Shown: in pieces, positions 31,331 through 44,895 of the stretch
How the letters are laid out: every line of letters begins with the position of its first letter
Position numbering within the stretch: position 1 is the first letter of the stretch
Assembly (NCBI RefSeq): GCF_034702125.1
Contig: NC_085880.1
Coordinates: forward strand, 9,463,177-9,527,176
DNA: 64,000 nucleotides
DNA from: Engraulis encrasicolus
Taxonomy: Eukaryota; Chordata; Actinopteri; Clupeiformes; Engraulidae
Direction of reading: 5' to 3'
Notes under the pieces: generated by a model
The model's database searches: none
What the model was told of the DNA's origin: nothing
What the model saw: the letters and a program-made list of their open reading frames with translations, nothing else
Translations under genes and position numbers: made by a program

Positions 31331-31801
31331 ATAAACGAATGCCCACATGGACATTTCAAGACACAAATAACACAGGAATAGTCAGGGAGGTAAAAATAAA
31401 AATAGTAAAGATAAAAATAGTAAGGGTGATGTGTGAAAAATGTACACGTTTTTTTTCTAGATAAAGCTGCTTACATCATTTTGAAAAAAATGGAGAGCAT
31501 AGTTGGGGGTGATAGTTGATGTAATTAAAAAAAAAGACATTTGCCTTTTTTGCTTAAGCCTATCCTTCTTTTCAAGGATTCGATTTCACGGATCTTCAAG
31601 GACCCTGTTAAACTTTTTTCACAACAGATTCAATTTGTCCTTTAGACAAACATGTCAGTAAGCATTGTCATCACATATTTTCATTTGAAAGTCCTTGAGG
31701 AAATAATAATTCATAAAATGCTCCCACAATTAGCCTAAGTTTTAAAACCAAACGTTTTTATTTTTGTATATGGGCATTTCTTTTATTATTTGTTTGCAAG
31801 G

Positions 31802-31807
<6 letters not shown>

Positions 31808-31889
<82 letters not shown>

Positions 31890-31922
31890 CTACCTTGATT
31901 TAAAAATAATAATAATAATAAT
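31808..31922. repeat. (TA)n then (AAT)n tracts
   Basis: About 39 TA units to 31886 and a short AAT tract at 31904-31922. Confidence 0.95.
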
Positions 31923-32272
31923 AAATACATTTATGCTATTTAAATAAATATTTTTTTTACAAACTTAACCTTACTTCACAGGAGGATTTTTTTCGACAAT
32001 GAAAAAAATATAATAATAGGTCCAAAAATCATAGCAGCGTTGTTTACATAGAATGCAGTCTGACACACTGCTAGCGACATGTCTTCAAAACCAAGAAAAG
32101 TGATGAAGCACTAGATTAGACAGGCTTTTATTTTGAAAAGACATTACTAGCGAGTTCAGTCATTTGCTGGTGTAGCTGGCTTCACCGACCTCACCCTGAG
32201 CTCGATGTGTCAAAAAAAGAACTGTGTGGCTATCACAACAATTACACATAGCTGAGACTAACCTTACCAAAC

Positions 32273-34094
32273 ATGGCAACAGAAAATGAGGAAAACGGCG
32301 CAGACATGCACTCCGAGGCAAGATTAATGTTCACCTTTTTTAAATGCAGTTAAGCTTCATAGAACGAATTGACGTTAGCTAGCACAACACGAGACTATCT
32401 ACATTTAGCCAGTTTCATTGTTATTGACATTTGTACTTTAGAACTGAATTGTCCATGCGCATCTGTTTTTAATTAAATCACTAGTGATGTATACAAGCAC
32501 TGTAAACGGGGTTTAAAGCGCATAGCTCAAACAGCGAGGTTGCTTGTGCCCACAGGGTACAGTAGCAGCTGTTGTTGCATGCATCAGGCCTACAGCGGCT
32601 AGTGACCTCGTGAATTCCACATAATTTGCAAATGCCTGTTGGTGTTTTACGTTTTGTGTGTTTTTATCAGTGTCCCTCCCATTTACCCTCTCGTCCAAAC
32701 ACACTCTCCGCTTCTCTATTCCTTTACGGTAGTCAGAGGAATCCCCATACTCTTTGGCGAGGCAGAAGTTGGAGAGTCTTTTGAATAAGAACATGCGGAT
32801 CCGAATGACAGACGGCAGAACACTCGTGGGACTGTTCTTGTGCACTGACCGGGATTGTAATGTCATCCTGGGCTCTGCACAGGAGTTTCTCAAATCTACA
32901 GGTAAGTAAGGCTAATCAATGCTGCCAGACAGTGGTGTTTGATGTTGTATACAGAACTGTACAGTTGAGGACGATTTTATCAGCCCCCTCCTGAAATTAG
33001 ACATCTCTCTTGATTTCTCAGTGAGAATGACCATTATTAACAGTTCCTGCTATTCTGGAAACAATCAAATACACCATGGAGATAGTGTCCATTAAGTTGA
33101 ATTTGGATTATTCCATTCTTACGATGAGTCAAAACAAAAAAGGGCAAAAATGGTAAGGACAAAATGATTAGCCCCCTGGTCATTAATACGGTGCCATTTA
33201 TGAACCAAAAAAGACACAACGCGTTTTGATTAGTTGTTCACTATGTTGGCACATGTCCTTCAAGGGAATTTGTCTCATTTTCCCATTCCCATTCTCATTG
33301 TAACAATGGAAAAATCCAAATTCAACTCATTGGACACAATCTCCATGGTGTATTTGTGTCCAGAATAACAGGAACCGTTAATAATGGTCATTCTCACTGA
33401 AAATCAAGAGAGATGTCTAATTTCAGGAGGGGTTCTAATAAAATCATCTGACCTCAACTGTATGTGATATGTGTATCTGTGTATGTTAGGGCTGCAACTA
33501 ACGATTATTTTAATAGTCGACTAATTGAAAGATCTAGTCACGATTAGTCAAGAAAAAAAAAACTTGCTCCAACCCCCGACAAACCTTCCCGGCCTCTAGC
33601 GCAGGGAAGTGAAAAAAATCTTACAGTTCACAATGAGCTTTAAATCATGATGGCAGCTTATTTACTCCCAAGAATACAATGTCCTATTCATACTGCTGTG
33701 CTATTTTAGGTTTCAATAAAGCATTAGTAAAGTAAGTAAAAAAGCATTACATTAAATTAAACAATTAGTCGATTCGACAATGAATAGTCTTGTAGACAAC
33801 TTTTATAGTCGATTAGTCACAATTAGTCGACTAATCATTGCAGCCCTAGTGTATGTGCATGCTACTATTCCATGTACAGATTATAGGCCTCATACTACAT
33901 GTCATGACACCTTCAACTAAATTTCCTTTGGGATTGACAGTTGTCCACTCCACATCCATGTGTATCTTCTCTTGACAGACTCGTTCTCCCAAGGGGAGCC
34001 AAGGGTTCTGGGGCTGGCCATGATTCCTGGGCATCACGTTGTCTCCATTGAAGTGGAATCGGAGAGTTTACTGAACAGCTCTCAAGGGATGTGA
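32273..34094 (+). CDS. naa38: NatC N-terminal acetyltransferase subunit Naa38 (LSMD1), three exons
   Basis: This is an Sm-like auxiliary subunit of NatC (with Naa30 and Naa35), which acetylates N-termini such as Met-Leu and Met-Ile at the ribosome. Exons: 32273-32317 (15 codons, MATENEENG start), 32733-32901 and 33979-34094; predicted length 109 residues. Exon 2 holds the Sm1 part ([13 protein letters not shown], then [18 protein letters not shown]). Exon 3 holds [15 protein letters not shown] and VSIEVES, the Sm2 part, and ends in TGA. Reading frames join exactly (phases 0 and 1). Intron 2 has GTAAGT and CTTGACAG borders. Intron 1 starts GCAAGA, so it is an inferred GC-AG intron. Intron 2 carries two DNA transposons. 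The conserved core is certain from its match to vertebrate NAA38; the first exon is inferred from frame and splice sites. Confidence 0.93.
32962..33460. mobile_element. Tc1-like fold-back in naa38 intron 2
   Basis: The termini are CAGTTGAGGACGATTTTAT and its near complement, with TA on both sides (32960-32961 and 33461-33462). Arms of about 200-230 bp pair around a short centre. Nothing is coded. Confidence 0.85.
33487..33848. mobile_element. hAT MITE in naa38 intron 2, TSD GTGTATGT
   Basis: The ends are TAGGGCTGCAACTAACGATT and AATCATTGCAGCCCTA, flanked by exact 8-bp GTGTATGT at 33479-33486 and 33849-33856. Internal TAGTCGACTAAT motifs repeat in both orientations. Confidence 0.92.
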
Positions 34095-34672
34095 CAGTAT
34101 ACTGCACTGCGTGTGCTTTGAAAGACTTTATTTCTAATGCAGACATCTGTGAACGTTCACTTTGCGTGTGTCTACATTGGTGGGCTGTCCAGACAAGACC
34201 GAACATGAGGTAATGAGTGAACAATGTTGACTTTGGTACCTGAAAGAAACACAACCGTCTTGAATAGAAGATGGAATGGACGTTTTCCAACACCTTCATG
34301 GCAAGGAGGGACAAACTAGCTGTAGGTCTATTCTGTGAAGATGTAGACCTGCATACACTGTCCTTGAGGACGTCTTGTATTGTGTTCAATGTTTTGCATA
34401 ACTGTAAAGCTAATTTTTTTGATGGGAATCGTCATTTTTACATGATAATTACAGATATTCATAAACTGAAAGTTCCAATGTGGGTTTTTTTGCCAGTTCA
34501 GATGCAGTGAGTGAGGTTTTACTATAATTCTACCGCACAACTCTGCTAGTTGTCAACATTACATTCTCATTGTTAAGTCTTTTTTAGTAGTTTTCTTTTA
34601 GTAGTTTATTTCCTAATGTATGCTGGCCATTCACAAAGTTGGATCTTTTTCATGAATAATTGTCATTTTTAA
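34095..34672. other. naa38 3' flank
   Basis: It probably includes the naa38 3' UTR. 34318-34640 is the segment also present at 26480-26770. No AATAAA near the stop was convincing. Confidence 0.5.
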
Positions 34673-35031
34673 AGGTACACTGTGCAGGAAATGGTCAAAA
34701 AAGGTACTGCAACAATGCTGCTCATTGAAACTGGGCTGCTTTTGCCAAATTTGATCTTTTTCATGAAAGTTTGCTAAGTAATAAACTAATATTTTCTAGT
34801 ATGGCCTAAGTACAGTCATTTTGCAGCTAAAAATGGCTATTTCTGGAAATTCAAAATGGCCGACCATGGAGAAGATCCCCATTTTCATGTCTGAAAAGTG
34901 CAATTTTTCCATTCATAATGAATACTTAGAATTTGATGATGGTGGTAAGTGCTCATGAAAAAGGTAACATTAGTGAATGGGTGGCATGAATTCTGTAAAT
35001 AAACAACTAAAAATCTTACACAGTGTACCTT
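34673..35031. mobile_element. MITE with AGGTACACTGTG ends at TTAA
   Basis: The ends are AGGTACACTGTGCAGG and CACAGTGTACCT, each next to TTAA, which suggests a piggyBac-type target. The interior has CAAAATGGCCGACCATGGAG. Diverged copies: 35430-35570, 45780-46075 and, reversed, 27243-27300. Confidence 0.7.
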
Positions 35032-35574
35032 TTAAGTGGAACTACCCACTGACCTAGATGGTTCCACCTATGCAGGCCCTTGGTCTCCAAACAAAGGCCC
35101 GCAGCCAAATCGAGCACGGGCATGGCAGACATTTGGACCACCATGAGGTCAGAACAAATGAAAACATAAATGAGTATGATTTTTTTTACATTAAAACTCA
35201 GTGGGTCATATGTCTCCAAAGATTTCACAGAGAGTTAGATCTTATGCTAACTGCCTCATACCAGACATTAACTTCTGTAGAAGGGAAAATGGAAAAGCGA
35301 AAATCTGTTCTCTGTTCAGACATCTAACTTGTTTCTCATTGGGTTGGGGCGTTGGTTTGGCCCGCAGCCTCACTTGCTTTACATAACTTGGCCCTTGGAG
35401 GAAAATAATTGGAGATCACTGATGTAGGCTATGAAAAGTGTACAAACCCAGTCATAATGAAGGGGCACTTTTTTGTAGAAGTATCCAATATTTCCATGAG
35501 AAAAGATTACATTTATGATGGGTATCATGAATTCTGCAAATTAAAAACTAGAGAATTTACACACAGGACCCTTA

Positions 35575-38150
35575 ACATGCAATCATAAATGTCTGCATCC
35601 ACCTAGTTTCCATGCTTTCAGGCTGTGCGGCATGAAGGGGGTAGGAAGAGTCTTTTTGGCAATTAACATTTCGATTAAGTTTACTTGCAACAACATGCCT
35701 TTTTAGGACACACACCCTGGGAAATATTGCTTAAATGGACATCATTCTCACATTTTTTTGAATACGTAACAGGAGGCATTCAGCGGAAGAGGCTCTTTGT
35801 GTGTCCTGTGTGACTCAGAGAAATGACTTCCAAAACGAATTAATGGTGAAGACGACCCTGTGTACATACTGGAAAGTCGAATGTGGACATGCCTCAAATC
35901 GGCCTCAAAGAACATAGTTTAAATTGAATATTTGAGGAATGTTATTAAACAAGGTCTTAAAAAAGAAAAAAGCCTGTCTGTGGGGAAAAAATGCATTTTT
36001 AAGATCAGAGATAAAAACCAAAAGATGTGAGGAATGTTATTAATCAAGTTCTACATTACAACAGCTGCAAGGGTGAAATATCCATTGAGACAGAAAAAAT
36101 ATATATTTTAGCACACGTACATAGCAAGCAGAATGTATTGTACAGTATGTCTAATAATCATCTAGCAGCACATGATTGTTAAATGCAAGACCTTACAGTT
36201 ACCAGGGCTGCAGATCCCACAGATTTCTGGAAAAAAACATGAACCAACCACACCACATGTAACTTGTGCTTTGTTAAAAAAGAAAAAAAAATTCCCAGTA
36301 GATGCCATAGAGCTTAAGCCATTGACGTTTCAATGTCAATCTTGTCACCGAAGGTCTTCATACTCTGTGTGTACTGCAGATAACACAAAGGTGGAAGCTG
36401 AAAGATTTTCAGGGCTCTGGGTGCATTCAATAAATGGTCATACCGTTTCACTTTTTAATTTTACAATAACATAATGCAACATTTTTCGCACATTTATTCC
36501 TCTTCCATTTCCTTTGGAGAATTGGAGACACGTTTAAACAGCAGCAGAGCATGTGGCCCCAACCATAACAGAGTAGTAAAAGGGTTTTTTTCTGCATACG
36601 GCTCAATGTGCTGTATCTTAATTAGCCATCATGAAGCCTTAGCAATCAATATGAGATAAAACAATCTTTTGCACAACACATATTGTCTGAAATATGGTCC
36701 ATAGGGGGCGCTTACGCCTTACAACTAGAGATGCATGGATGTTTTTTTTCATGCAACTGTCATCCTCGCATTCATACCTGTAGCCTGTAGGACAGTGGAA
36801 AGAGCGAAGGCATGTTGGTCCTTTGATGGGGCAACACAGACACAACTTAAATTGGAAAGTGTAACCTGCATATGGATATGTAGAATCATTTTGTGATTAA
36901 CGTAATTCAGTTTAACAATGTTTCATCCTAATTTAGTCATCTATGGGAGAAATGGTTTATGATGCATAGTAGACGACCCATATAAATCCACTGAATAACC
37001 TATTGAATCTATTAATCAACCACCATCTCAATAAAATGGCATGTCTTCCTGGAACTGAACGGTGGAAAAAATGCTGCCTTTGATCATCAATGTGACATTC
37101 TTGTGTGAACATGATATCTATCTTTCAGAAGGACTAACTGCTTGAATGTGTCCTGCTTTTAAAAAATGCTTAATATGTACAGTATTTGTTTATATATTGA
37201 CCCCTGCAATGCTTCTCCAATGTCTTATAATGTGCAGTACATCTGAGCAGGTTGTGTCTGCCTATCTCTCACTCCTCAAAATGAATGGTTGGTGTAAAAA
37301 CATAACACACAATCAAAGATGTAGGCTACTTAATGTCAGGTCTGATCTCTACAGCTGTGAAAAGGGCTATACAAAGTGCCCACAATGGGCCTTGCCTTGC
37401 GCTACTGTATCAACATCCAGCAACGTGGGTGTGTGTTTGTGTGCGTGCTATGTGTTTGTGTTTGCACACTGAAAGTCTGTATGTAGGCTATATACGTTTA
37501 AGCCATTTCTTTAACCAATCAGGCGCCCACGTAATCAGTGTGATAGACATCAACTACCATTTAATTTCAAATTTTGAGGGTTAAGACGAGAGAAATCCTC
37601 AAAGTATAATTACTCATCAATGTGTATTATCTGTTTGTAGCTACAATGTCCTGGTTTTGTGTGGATGCTCTGTAGCGGTTTTCTATTGAAAAGACTGACC
37701 TTGGGATGTTTCTGGCTGACAGTTTAATCACTGACAGACCTTAACAAAATGGGGAAAAAAAACTGTCGCACACCAACGTCTTGGACTGAGGTGCTGCTGG
37801 CTAACTGGCATTCAAACATCCATAAAAAAGAAGATACTGCACTGTCTTGCAGTAGGTACAAGACTAGCACATCATATTACAAATATGTTACACCATTTAT
37901 TCCACTGTATCTAATGAGGCAGATAGATTGGGTTGTTAGTGAAAAGCCTAAAAACCTGAAGCGATAATCTGCCACAAATTTTATCCAACCAGCTCAGAAT
38001 CTGCTGATCATAATAGTAACACTAGATCAATTATTTAGTGAAGTTAGCTGTGGTAAGGGTTTGATTTTTTTTTTTTTTACGGCTACTTTTACTTTTGACA
38101 TCTCTGCTTCCAGGTGGTGCGAAATTATACTGAGGGGCTTCTGTTGCTCT
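35575..38150. other. intergenic, nothing recognised
   Basis: It is AT-rich with only short unconvincing frames. I see no splice-flanked exon or named repeat. Confidence 0.45.
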
Positions 38151-38917
38151 AGGCGGGGTCGCCATGGATACTACCCACTGCAAGCACCATCTCCCATGGT
38201 TCATTTACATCGAGAGCTGCTTGCCAGCACATGACGAGTTCCAACTCCTTGCGTTGTCATCCAACACCACCATCACGAGGAAATTGATTCCCCCCTCTTC
38301 AGTGGCGGAACAATTGCACACAGGCCACCAAGGCAAGACACTGATAGGAGACACCCCACCCCTCATCCCCCCTACCCCGCCCATACAACCCGTCTTGGTC
38401 ACAATAGGGCCCACACCTCCAATACCGGACGGTCCTGGGCCCTGTGGCGAATGCCCTACTCAGCCCCCCCTGTAGCTCCACCCCTGCCCCTCTTGTCACT
38501 GATGAGCGACCGGTGGGGTCAGTGAGGAGCGGGGCCGCTGCGGGAGCTTTGTAATCACTGCAAACACAGACACCGTCTTTGTCACTGATTGTCAGAGAAG
38601 TGTTGCACATTAGCCGTGCGCCTTGTCATCGGCCTCCCGGGACCGACGCCTTGTCAAGGGGCTCGCTCAAGTGTCATCAGCCGGCTCCTCTGCGGACACA
38701 GATTAGAGTCCTCCAAGAAGAGAACAAGAATCAGTCATCAGAGCAGCAGGGTGTGTGTGTGTGTGTGTGTGTGCAGGAAAGATGTCAAGGGGGGCAAAGG
38801 GGTCAGTCGTCACAGGCCCAGGGATAAGGGGGGCCAGAACTGGGTCCTCATAACATTGTATTGAGGGGGGGCCTTTTGAAATTACTTTGTTCCGGACCGC
38901 ACCGAAGCTGTCAGTGG

Positions 38918-38970
<53 letters not shown>

Positions 38971-39300
38971 TGCGTGCGTGCGTGCGTACGTGCATCTGCG
39001 TGTGTGTATGTGTGTGAGGGGGTGGGGGTGGAGGTCCTCAATACTGGCTGCAATGCCTGTGGAGTCTTCAAAAGAAAAAACCCTCTGACCCTACTCTTCT
39101 GCACTGCATGTGCACTGTATCTTGCTGATTAAGTCCTCGTTTATAATTGGCTTTGGATCAACACGTCTGCTGAATTTATTCAAATCCATTGCACCACATG
39201 GTATGTAATGATTTAAAGCAGACACACTGATTTCCCCTCTACTGATTGAGGGCCATAGGTTAGGGCCATAATTGGTGTGGTGTTATTACAATTAATAACT
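38151..39300. repeat. microsatellite-rich spacer
   Basis: (TG)n runs occur at 38750-38773 and 38922-38966, the latter grading into GTGC variants to about 39015. The frame at 38164-38475 is proline-rich low-complexity sequence without a recognisable domain. Confidence 0.7.
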
Positions 39301-39304
39301 AGAA

Positions 39305-39655
39305 ATGCACTCAGAGAGTGAAGACCTCCGCCAAGGAAGCTGTTTGATAGAACTTTTGACTATGTTGCTGCACCCTATTTTTATTGAAAGTCTTTCTGCC
39401 TTCTTTTTGTGGAGTTAGAAACTGGAATATCAAAATTCGCCCTGTCCCACAATTCAATTTGCAGTCACTACGGGCGTCTAGATTTCTGGGCTAGCAATGG
39501 TGAAGCATCTGGTTCCGGATCGTGATCCGGGTCACAACCAAAATGTAATCACTTGTTCCTTTGGTCAACTCCACAAAGTTTCATCGAAGTCCGTGCATAA
39601 CTATTTGAGTTATCCTGCTGACAAACAGACAGACAGACAAACAGACAGGCAGAAA
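39305..39655 (+). mobile_element. dispersed repeat, RTE-like 3' region
   Basis: CTCCGCCAAGGAAGCTG, GATCCGGGTCACAACC and TTTGAGTTATCCTGCTGAC, followed by an ACAGACAGACAG run, are features of a common fish repeat. A reverse relative spans 43015-43230 (TCAGCAAGATAACTCAAAAAC, GATCCGGATCAC). Confidence 0.5.
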
Positions 39656-40465
39656 AAACAATGCGTCCGAAAACAAGCAAACATGCACAAAACTATTCTT
39701 TTGCTTTGCGGGACTAAAGATTTCTGACAGTGCCCCTGCCAACATGCAGTGCTCAGAAACATTTTCATCATATACATGCAAGCGTATCAATGCACTCCAA
39801 GGATTTAAAAAATAGGTGTAGGCCAGGTACGAAGCATTCTGTTTCCTTTCCTTAACTTTCCTTTCCTTTATAGAGACAATTTAATACAATCAACAAAAGA
39901 GAGCGGTGGATATTAAAGTCTGCATAAGTTAAAGAGTGGGTCAGGCAGCCAAATTGTACTAAACTAATAAGCTTTACTTTTGCATCACTGATATTTTTGA
40001 CAAATACGCACATCTGAGATGAGTTGAGTATTACACTTTTCTTTCCTAATGCCAACCAGGCTCTGTTTGACCAATAGACGTTCAATTGACACTGATATGT
40101 TGGTAAGTAGTTTGTGACACACACTTTACATTGATTACATGAAAAAGGTCTCGAGCTCTCTACATCAAGTTTCCTCCGATAATGAAACCTGTGTGAAAGA
40201 CAAAGGCAAGATTTCTTTTCCGCAACATGTGGCCATTGCCTAGGCAACTGCAGCAGTTACATCCATGTGTCATAGTTCAATGTGCCACAGACGGTATGGT
40301 GAAAATGGGGAAAAGGTGCGAAGTTTGTGCATATTGTGTGTGGGCGTATTTTGTGAAGGCTGGCAGAGAGTCGATCCATTATACTGAGTATGTCTATAGT
40401 TACTTTGCAGCAGGCAAGCTAAGACACAAACTGTATCTATAAATATATACGCACAAATACACATC

Positions 40466-40620
<155 letters not shown>

Positions 40621-41475
40621 CACACCCACACCCACAATATACAGTATATAAGTAAAGATGTCCCCTGTGTGACAGAGTGGCTGCTCTCCATATCTCCTCA
40701 TGACTCACATTCATAGGATTTGAATGTTATTTAAATATATTTATAAACTCATTGTAATAAAGAAATACATATAGAGACGGGGTAAGTCAATGCATTATTC
40801 ACAGATGATCTCTGCTTAAGTAAATTGTCTGATTATTTATTGATCAATCACCTGTTTCACTTGTAATTGCTCCATGGTGATCTGTGGTCTGTGGCTGTGT
40901 CCCAAATGCTCGCTCCGGTCAACAACTCCTTTGACAACTATTGCATTCATCTCATTACGGAACTCCCATAGCCAAAGTTGTTTGGTTCCGTAGTGCATAA
41001 GGGAATTGTGGTTATACCTCTTTGGGGGGCCTAGGCAAAATATAGACATGTGGCCCTCTTGAATTTTGCTGGCATTCACTATAGCAGGGCTGACTGTTGG
41101 GGGCCCAGTTTTGGTGGGGCCCTAGGCAATTGCCTTGTCTGCCTGTTGTTAAAGCCGGCTCTGAGTGAGTGAGTGAACATTCTGAATTCCTGTTGAGAAT
41201 GATTACCACCCGTTTCAGTGATCGTTGAATGATCGTTTGTTAGAGCTTCAGCTTACTCGCAGAGTCCAGTCATTACGTAAATCATGAATCGAGCAATGAA
41301 CAGGTGAGGCTGAAATTTCATTCTTGAAGATGCTCAGTGATTGGGTGAGAGGTTGGGCTTCGCCTTTTACACTCATGACTGACTCACTAAAAAAGAGCAT
41401 TGTGCATCCCAGGCCTATGACGACCACAATGGCTATCAGTGTTGTTCACTTGCCTGGCCGTTTGAGGATGAAAAT
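40621..41475. other. intergenic with one dispersed repeat fragment
   Basis: 41035-41166 contains GGGGCCCTAGGCAATTGCC and CTGTTGTTAAAGCCGGCTCTG, a dispersed-repeat terminus. The rest is unrecognised. Confidence 0.45.
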
Positions 41476-41710
41476 GAAGAGTTCAGATGCAAAAACCCCT
41501 AAGTACCTTTTCAGAAAATACTCTTAATTCATTTTTATTTAATAGAAAGCTATCAAAATTGCATATTTTTAATTTTATTTATGTAATATAACTATTTATA
41601 TGTATTATCAAGTACATGAATGTAAATCAAACCAACAACGGGGTTCTCTAAAAATATAGAAGTGCAGGTCTTCAGAAATGGAGTTAGGGGGTTTTGCATC
41701 TGAACTCTTC
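41476..41710. mobile_element. 235-bp palindromic MITE, TSD AAAT
   Basis: It is nearly identical to the copy at 22943-23178. The duplicated AAAT lies at 41472-41475 and 41711-41714. Confidence 0.88.
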
Positions 41711-42534
41711 AAATGTAAATAAGTACGGCGTCCATTGAGAGTTTTAATTTTGGCTTAATGCTTAGGATACAAGTATCTGCTATCTAAACATAAAAAAATC
41801 CATTATGGATAGTATGGTTCCACGACTTCTCCCAATTAGGCTTATTAGTTTTGGAATATTGAGTAATTATCCAATATTGAGTAGAATTATCTTTTTAATT
41901 TGTAATTTTATTTATTTATTTTTTTACTTTTTACCTGATTTGAGTTGATTCGACTTTACTTATCTAGACCAACATCTCCTTAAACTTAAAAAAAAATCAA
42001 GAAAAATGAAAACAAAATTATGCAGCAAGATTACTGAATAGGCCAAATGTACTTACGTATTCTACCAAAACCAACATTCCATTGTAACATGTTCACATTT
42101 AATTTTCGTAGTAAGACCTACGCCATGCTCCTGGACACATGTCAAGCATGTCCTTTATACTCACACATGTGACTTACACATAATGCCAAGGTTGAATCAT
42201 ATTGTGATGTGCATATGCTGTGGAGTGCTGTGTGGCCACATAGATCAATACGGTAGGTCTAACTTTTCTCACTTTTAGAGCAACCTACAGTGCACTCAGA
42301 GAAAGCCTCCCGACCCAGAAGGAATTGCATACATCCCTCAAGGGCAGTTTAGCAATGGCTGAGACTGTATGGTACATGGTGCCCTGAACAGCAGTGCTGT
42401 TACTGTTAAGCTCCATTAGACATGCTGCTATATGGTTGGTACAAAAGTGCTCAAGTGAATTATGTTTCTCCTTGCAATTTAAAAATAAAGAAACAAACAA
42501 AGAAATAAATGGATAAATAGGGGGGGGGTTGCCT

Positions 42535-42670
42535 TTATTGTGGATGGTACAGTGATGATCCAGTGGATGAGGAGACAGAGAGAGAGAGATGGGGTAAGGT
42601 CGGGAAAAGACGCAGGCACGCAGGACTCAAACCTGGCTCCCCATGGGGCCCATACAGGCAGTAGGCCCAT
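42535..42670 (-). mobile_element. tRNA-derived SINE copy
   Basis: TTGCCTTTATTGTGGATGG, a GAGACAGAGAGAGAGAGATG body and GGACTCAAACCTGGC (reversed B box) define this copy of the 22735 family. Confidence 0.6.
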
Positions 42671-43230
42671 TCATGGTAGGTGCATTGGAGCAATGCATCA
42701 CTTCAGCTCCTCCTGTCTCCTTGCAATTCTTCTACAGAACAAATCTCCGTTCTTAGAGCCATCAGAGTCAATCTTATTTGTGGCGCATTTCATACAGATG
42801 TCATTCAATGTGTTTGAAAGACAATCTTACAGTCTGTTAGGATCCAACAACAAAATCGTTGCATGGGGAGGTAAGCAAAGGGGGGAGAAGTTGTTCCACC
42901 AGGGACGTGAACCTCCACAACCCTACTCTACCTTTAGATAGGTTAGACAGCCCTGAAGTGACTTGGGTTGCCTTTCAAAGCTTCTGGTAGCAATACCATG
43001 ATGAGCACTTTTTCGGTAGCGTTGGTTTGTCTGTCTGTTTGTTTGTCTGTTTGCTTGTCAGCAAGATAACTCAAAAACTGATCAATGGATTTGGACGAAA
43101 CTTTGTGGAGTTGTTGCTAATGACCCAAGGAACAAGTGATTAAATTCCGGTGGCGATCCGGATCACAAACTGGAACCAGGACCTTTTTAAAGATTCTGTC
43201 AGCAGGGTAACTCAAAAACTAACTAGAACG

Positions 43231-44079
43231 GGCACTCGGTAGAGTGCAAACCTTCGCCTACGCCACTTATTTTTTTCTGGCCATCTTCAGAGTGTGGGGC
43301 ATAACATTCTCCAAATGTTGGTGTTAGTTTCATTGAAATCGGACCGGAATATCGTAATATTACATTTTTGGCCCATTCTTGACCTCTTATTCAATTCAGC
43401 ATGCACACGTTGTTCTGGCATATAGTGCTTGGCAAAGAAAAGTCACTGGAGCCACATAGACAATAAAAATCGGTCCAGAATTGACCGAGTTAAGATGAGA
43501 AACGTGCATTTCGCAAGGTCTTGACCCCACTGACCGTTGACCCGCAACTGCTAAAAAACGTATGAACACCACCATGACGTGTGGCACATCACAAGATCGG
43601 GAATTGAATTCTGCACATCTTGGCACTGGTTTCAGGAAAATCGGATGCCAATTAACAGAGATATCGCAAATTTACGTTTTTGACCTTTTTGTGACATTGA
43701 CCTTGAGCTTTGACCCAATCACTCCCAAAAAGTAATCGATTGTCCCTTGGGTCATGACCAATCATCCCACTAAATTTCATAAAAATCGGCTCAGTTCTGT
43801 CTGAGTTATACGAAGTACAAACAAACAAACAAACATATTCACAAATAAATAAATAAATACACAGCGGTCAAAACATAACCTTCGCGACAAAGTCGGCGAA
43901 AGTAATCAACGGATTTGGAAGAAACTTTTGTGGAGTTGTTCAACCGTTGCTGGCCCATAAATATAGACGCCCCTGGTGACGGCAAATTGAATTGCGGGCC
44001 AGGGCAAAACATTCCAGTTTCTAACTCCACAAAAGGAGGCAGAAATAGAGGGTATAACACAGTCAAGTCAAATAACACA
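43231..44079. repeat. dispersed repeat block
   Basis: GGGCACTCGGTAGAGTGCAA and CTTCGCC begin it, and AACATAACCTTCGCGAC with a GGCGAAAG motif ends it near 43900. AAAC/AAAT tracts lie at 43817-43860. The family was not named and there is no coding frame. Confidence 0.45.
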
Positions 44080-44627
44080 GGCCGTGTCTCAAATGCCGCA
44101 CTTGTGCGCTTCGCGCACTGTTTTTCAGTGCCTAGGGTGCTCACGCTGAAAATTTCAGTTGAGCCAGTGCACTGAAAGTGCCAGGATGATCCCCTAACAA
44201 TGGCGGAAAAATGCAGTGCTTGAATGATGGACACTGCACGCACTAAACGGCGGCCATGTTGACAATGACACGGAGGAAATGTGGCATTCAGTTCAGTAGA
44301 AGAGTTTGGTCAACAGTCTCCTAATTTTGTAAGTGATGTTGATGGGACACCAACCTTTTCATGCCAATCAAAGTATTGTATATGTGATTGTTGTCCTTTG
44401 GGGTGAAGGACATGGAAATACAAGCACCAGACGCTGTGCATTGTAAACAGTAGCCAACTCATATTTTGGCGAGCTAATGCCATGCTCAGCCGTCACTTCC
44501 AGCGAGGGCACAGTGCATAGTGCTCAAATTTTTCCACGACACTATGCACTAAAGACCTCAGTGCACTGTGTGCACTGTGCACTGACTGTCAGTGCACTGA
44601 CAAAAGTGCGTCATTTGAGACATAGCC
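44080..44627 (+). mobile_element. 548-bp DNA element, TSD ACA (full-length reference copy)
   Basis: The ends are GGCCGTGTCTCAAATG and CATTTGAGACATAGCC, with ACA at 44077-44079 and 44628-44630. Subterminal CAGTGCACTGA motifs recur. It lacks the MITE present in the 24-kb copy and so supplies the empty site for it. The 3-bp duplication argues against hAT. Confidence 0.85.
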
Positions 44628-44734
44628 ACAGTCTATCAAATAGCGTCCTTGGCAGATCTCTGCGCTCTCTGAGTGCTTCTAGTTTAAGATAAGTGATCCA
44701 TGCCACACTCTGCTAGTTGGCCTCCATTGCATAT

Positions 44735-44895
44735 GCTTGGGCTTTTCTTACCTTTACTGGACAGGGCCGTTTGAAAGCAGGGGAAAGAGAGGCAAGAGGC
44801 ACGAAAGCAACGGGAGAGACAGGCTCAGGAAATGACCTCAGGTTAGAGTCAAACCTGGCTCCCTGGTGTAACAGTGCTGTGCCTTAACCACTTGA
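44735..44895 (-). mobile_element. tRNA-derived SINE copy
   Basis: It has a GGGAGAGACAGGCTCAGG body and GAGTCAAACCTGGCTCC (reversed B box), followed by GTGCTGTGCCTTAACCAC. Confidence 0.6.

Noticed and set aside
32513..32893. 126-codon minus-strand frame
   Set aside because: It is antisense to naa38 exon 2, whose + strand translation is a clear Sm-fold match.
38164..38475. 103-codon proline-rich frame
   Set aside because: It has no domain, splice context or homologous second copy. Low-complexity composition explains the open frame.
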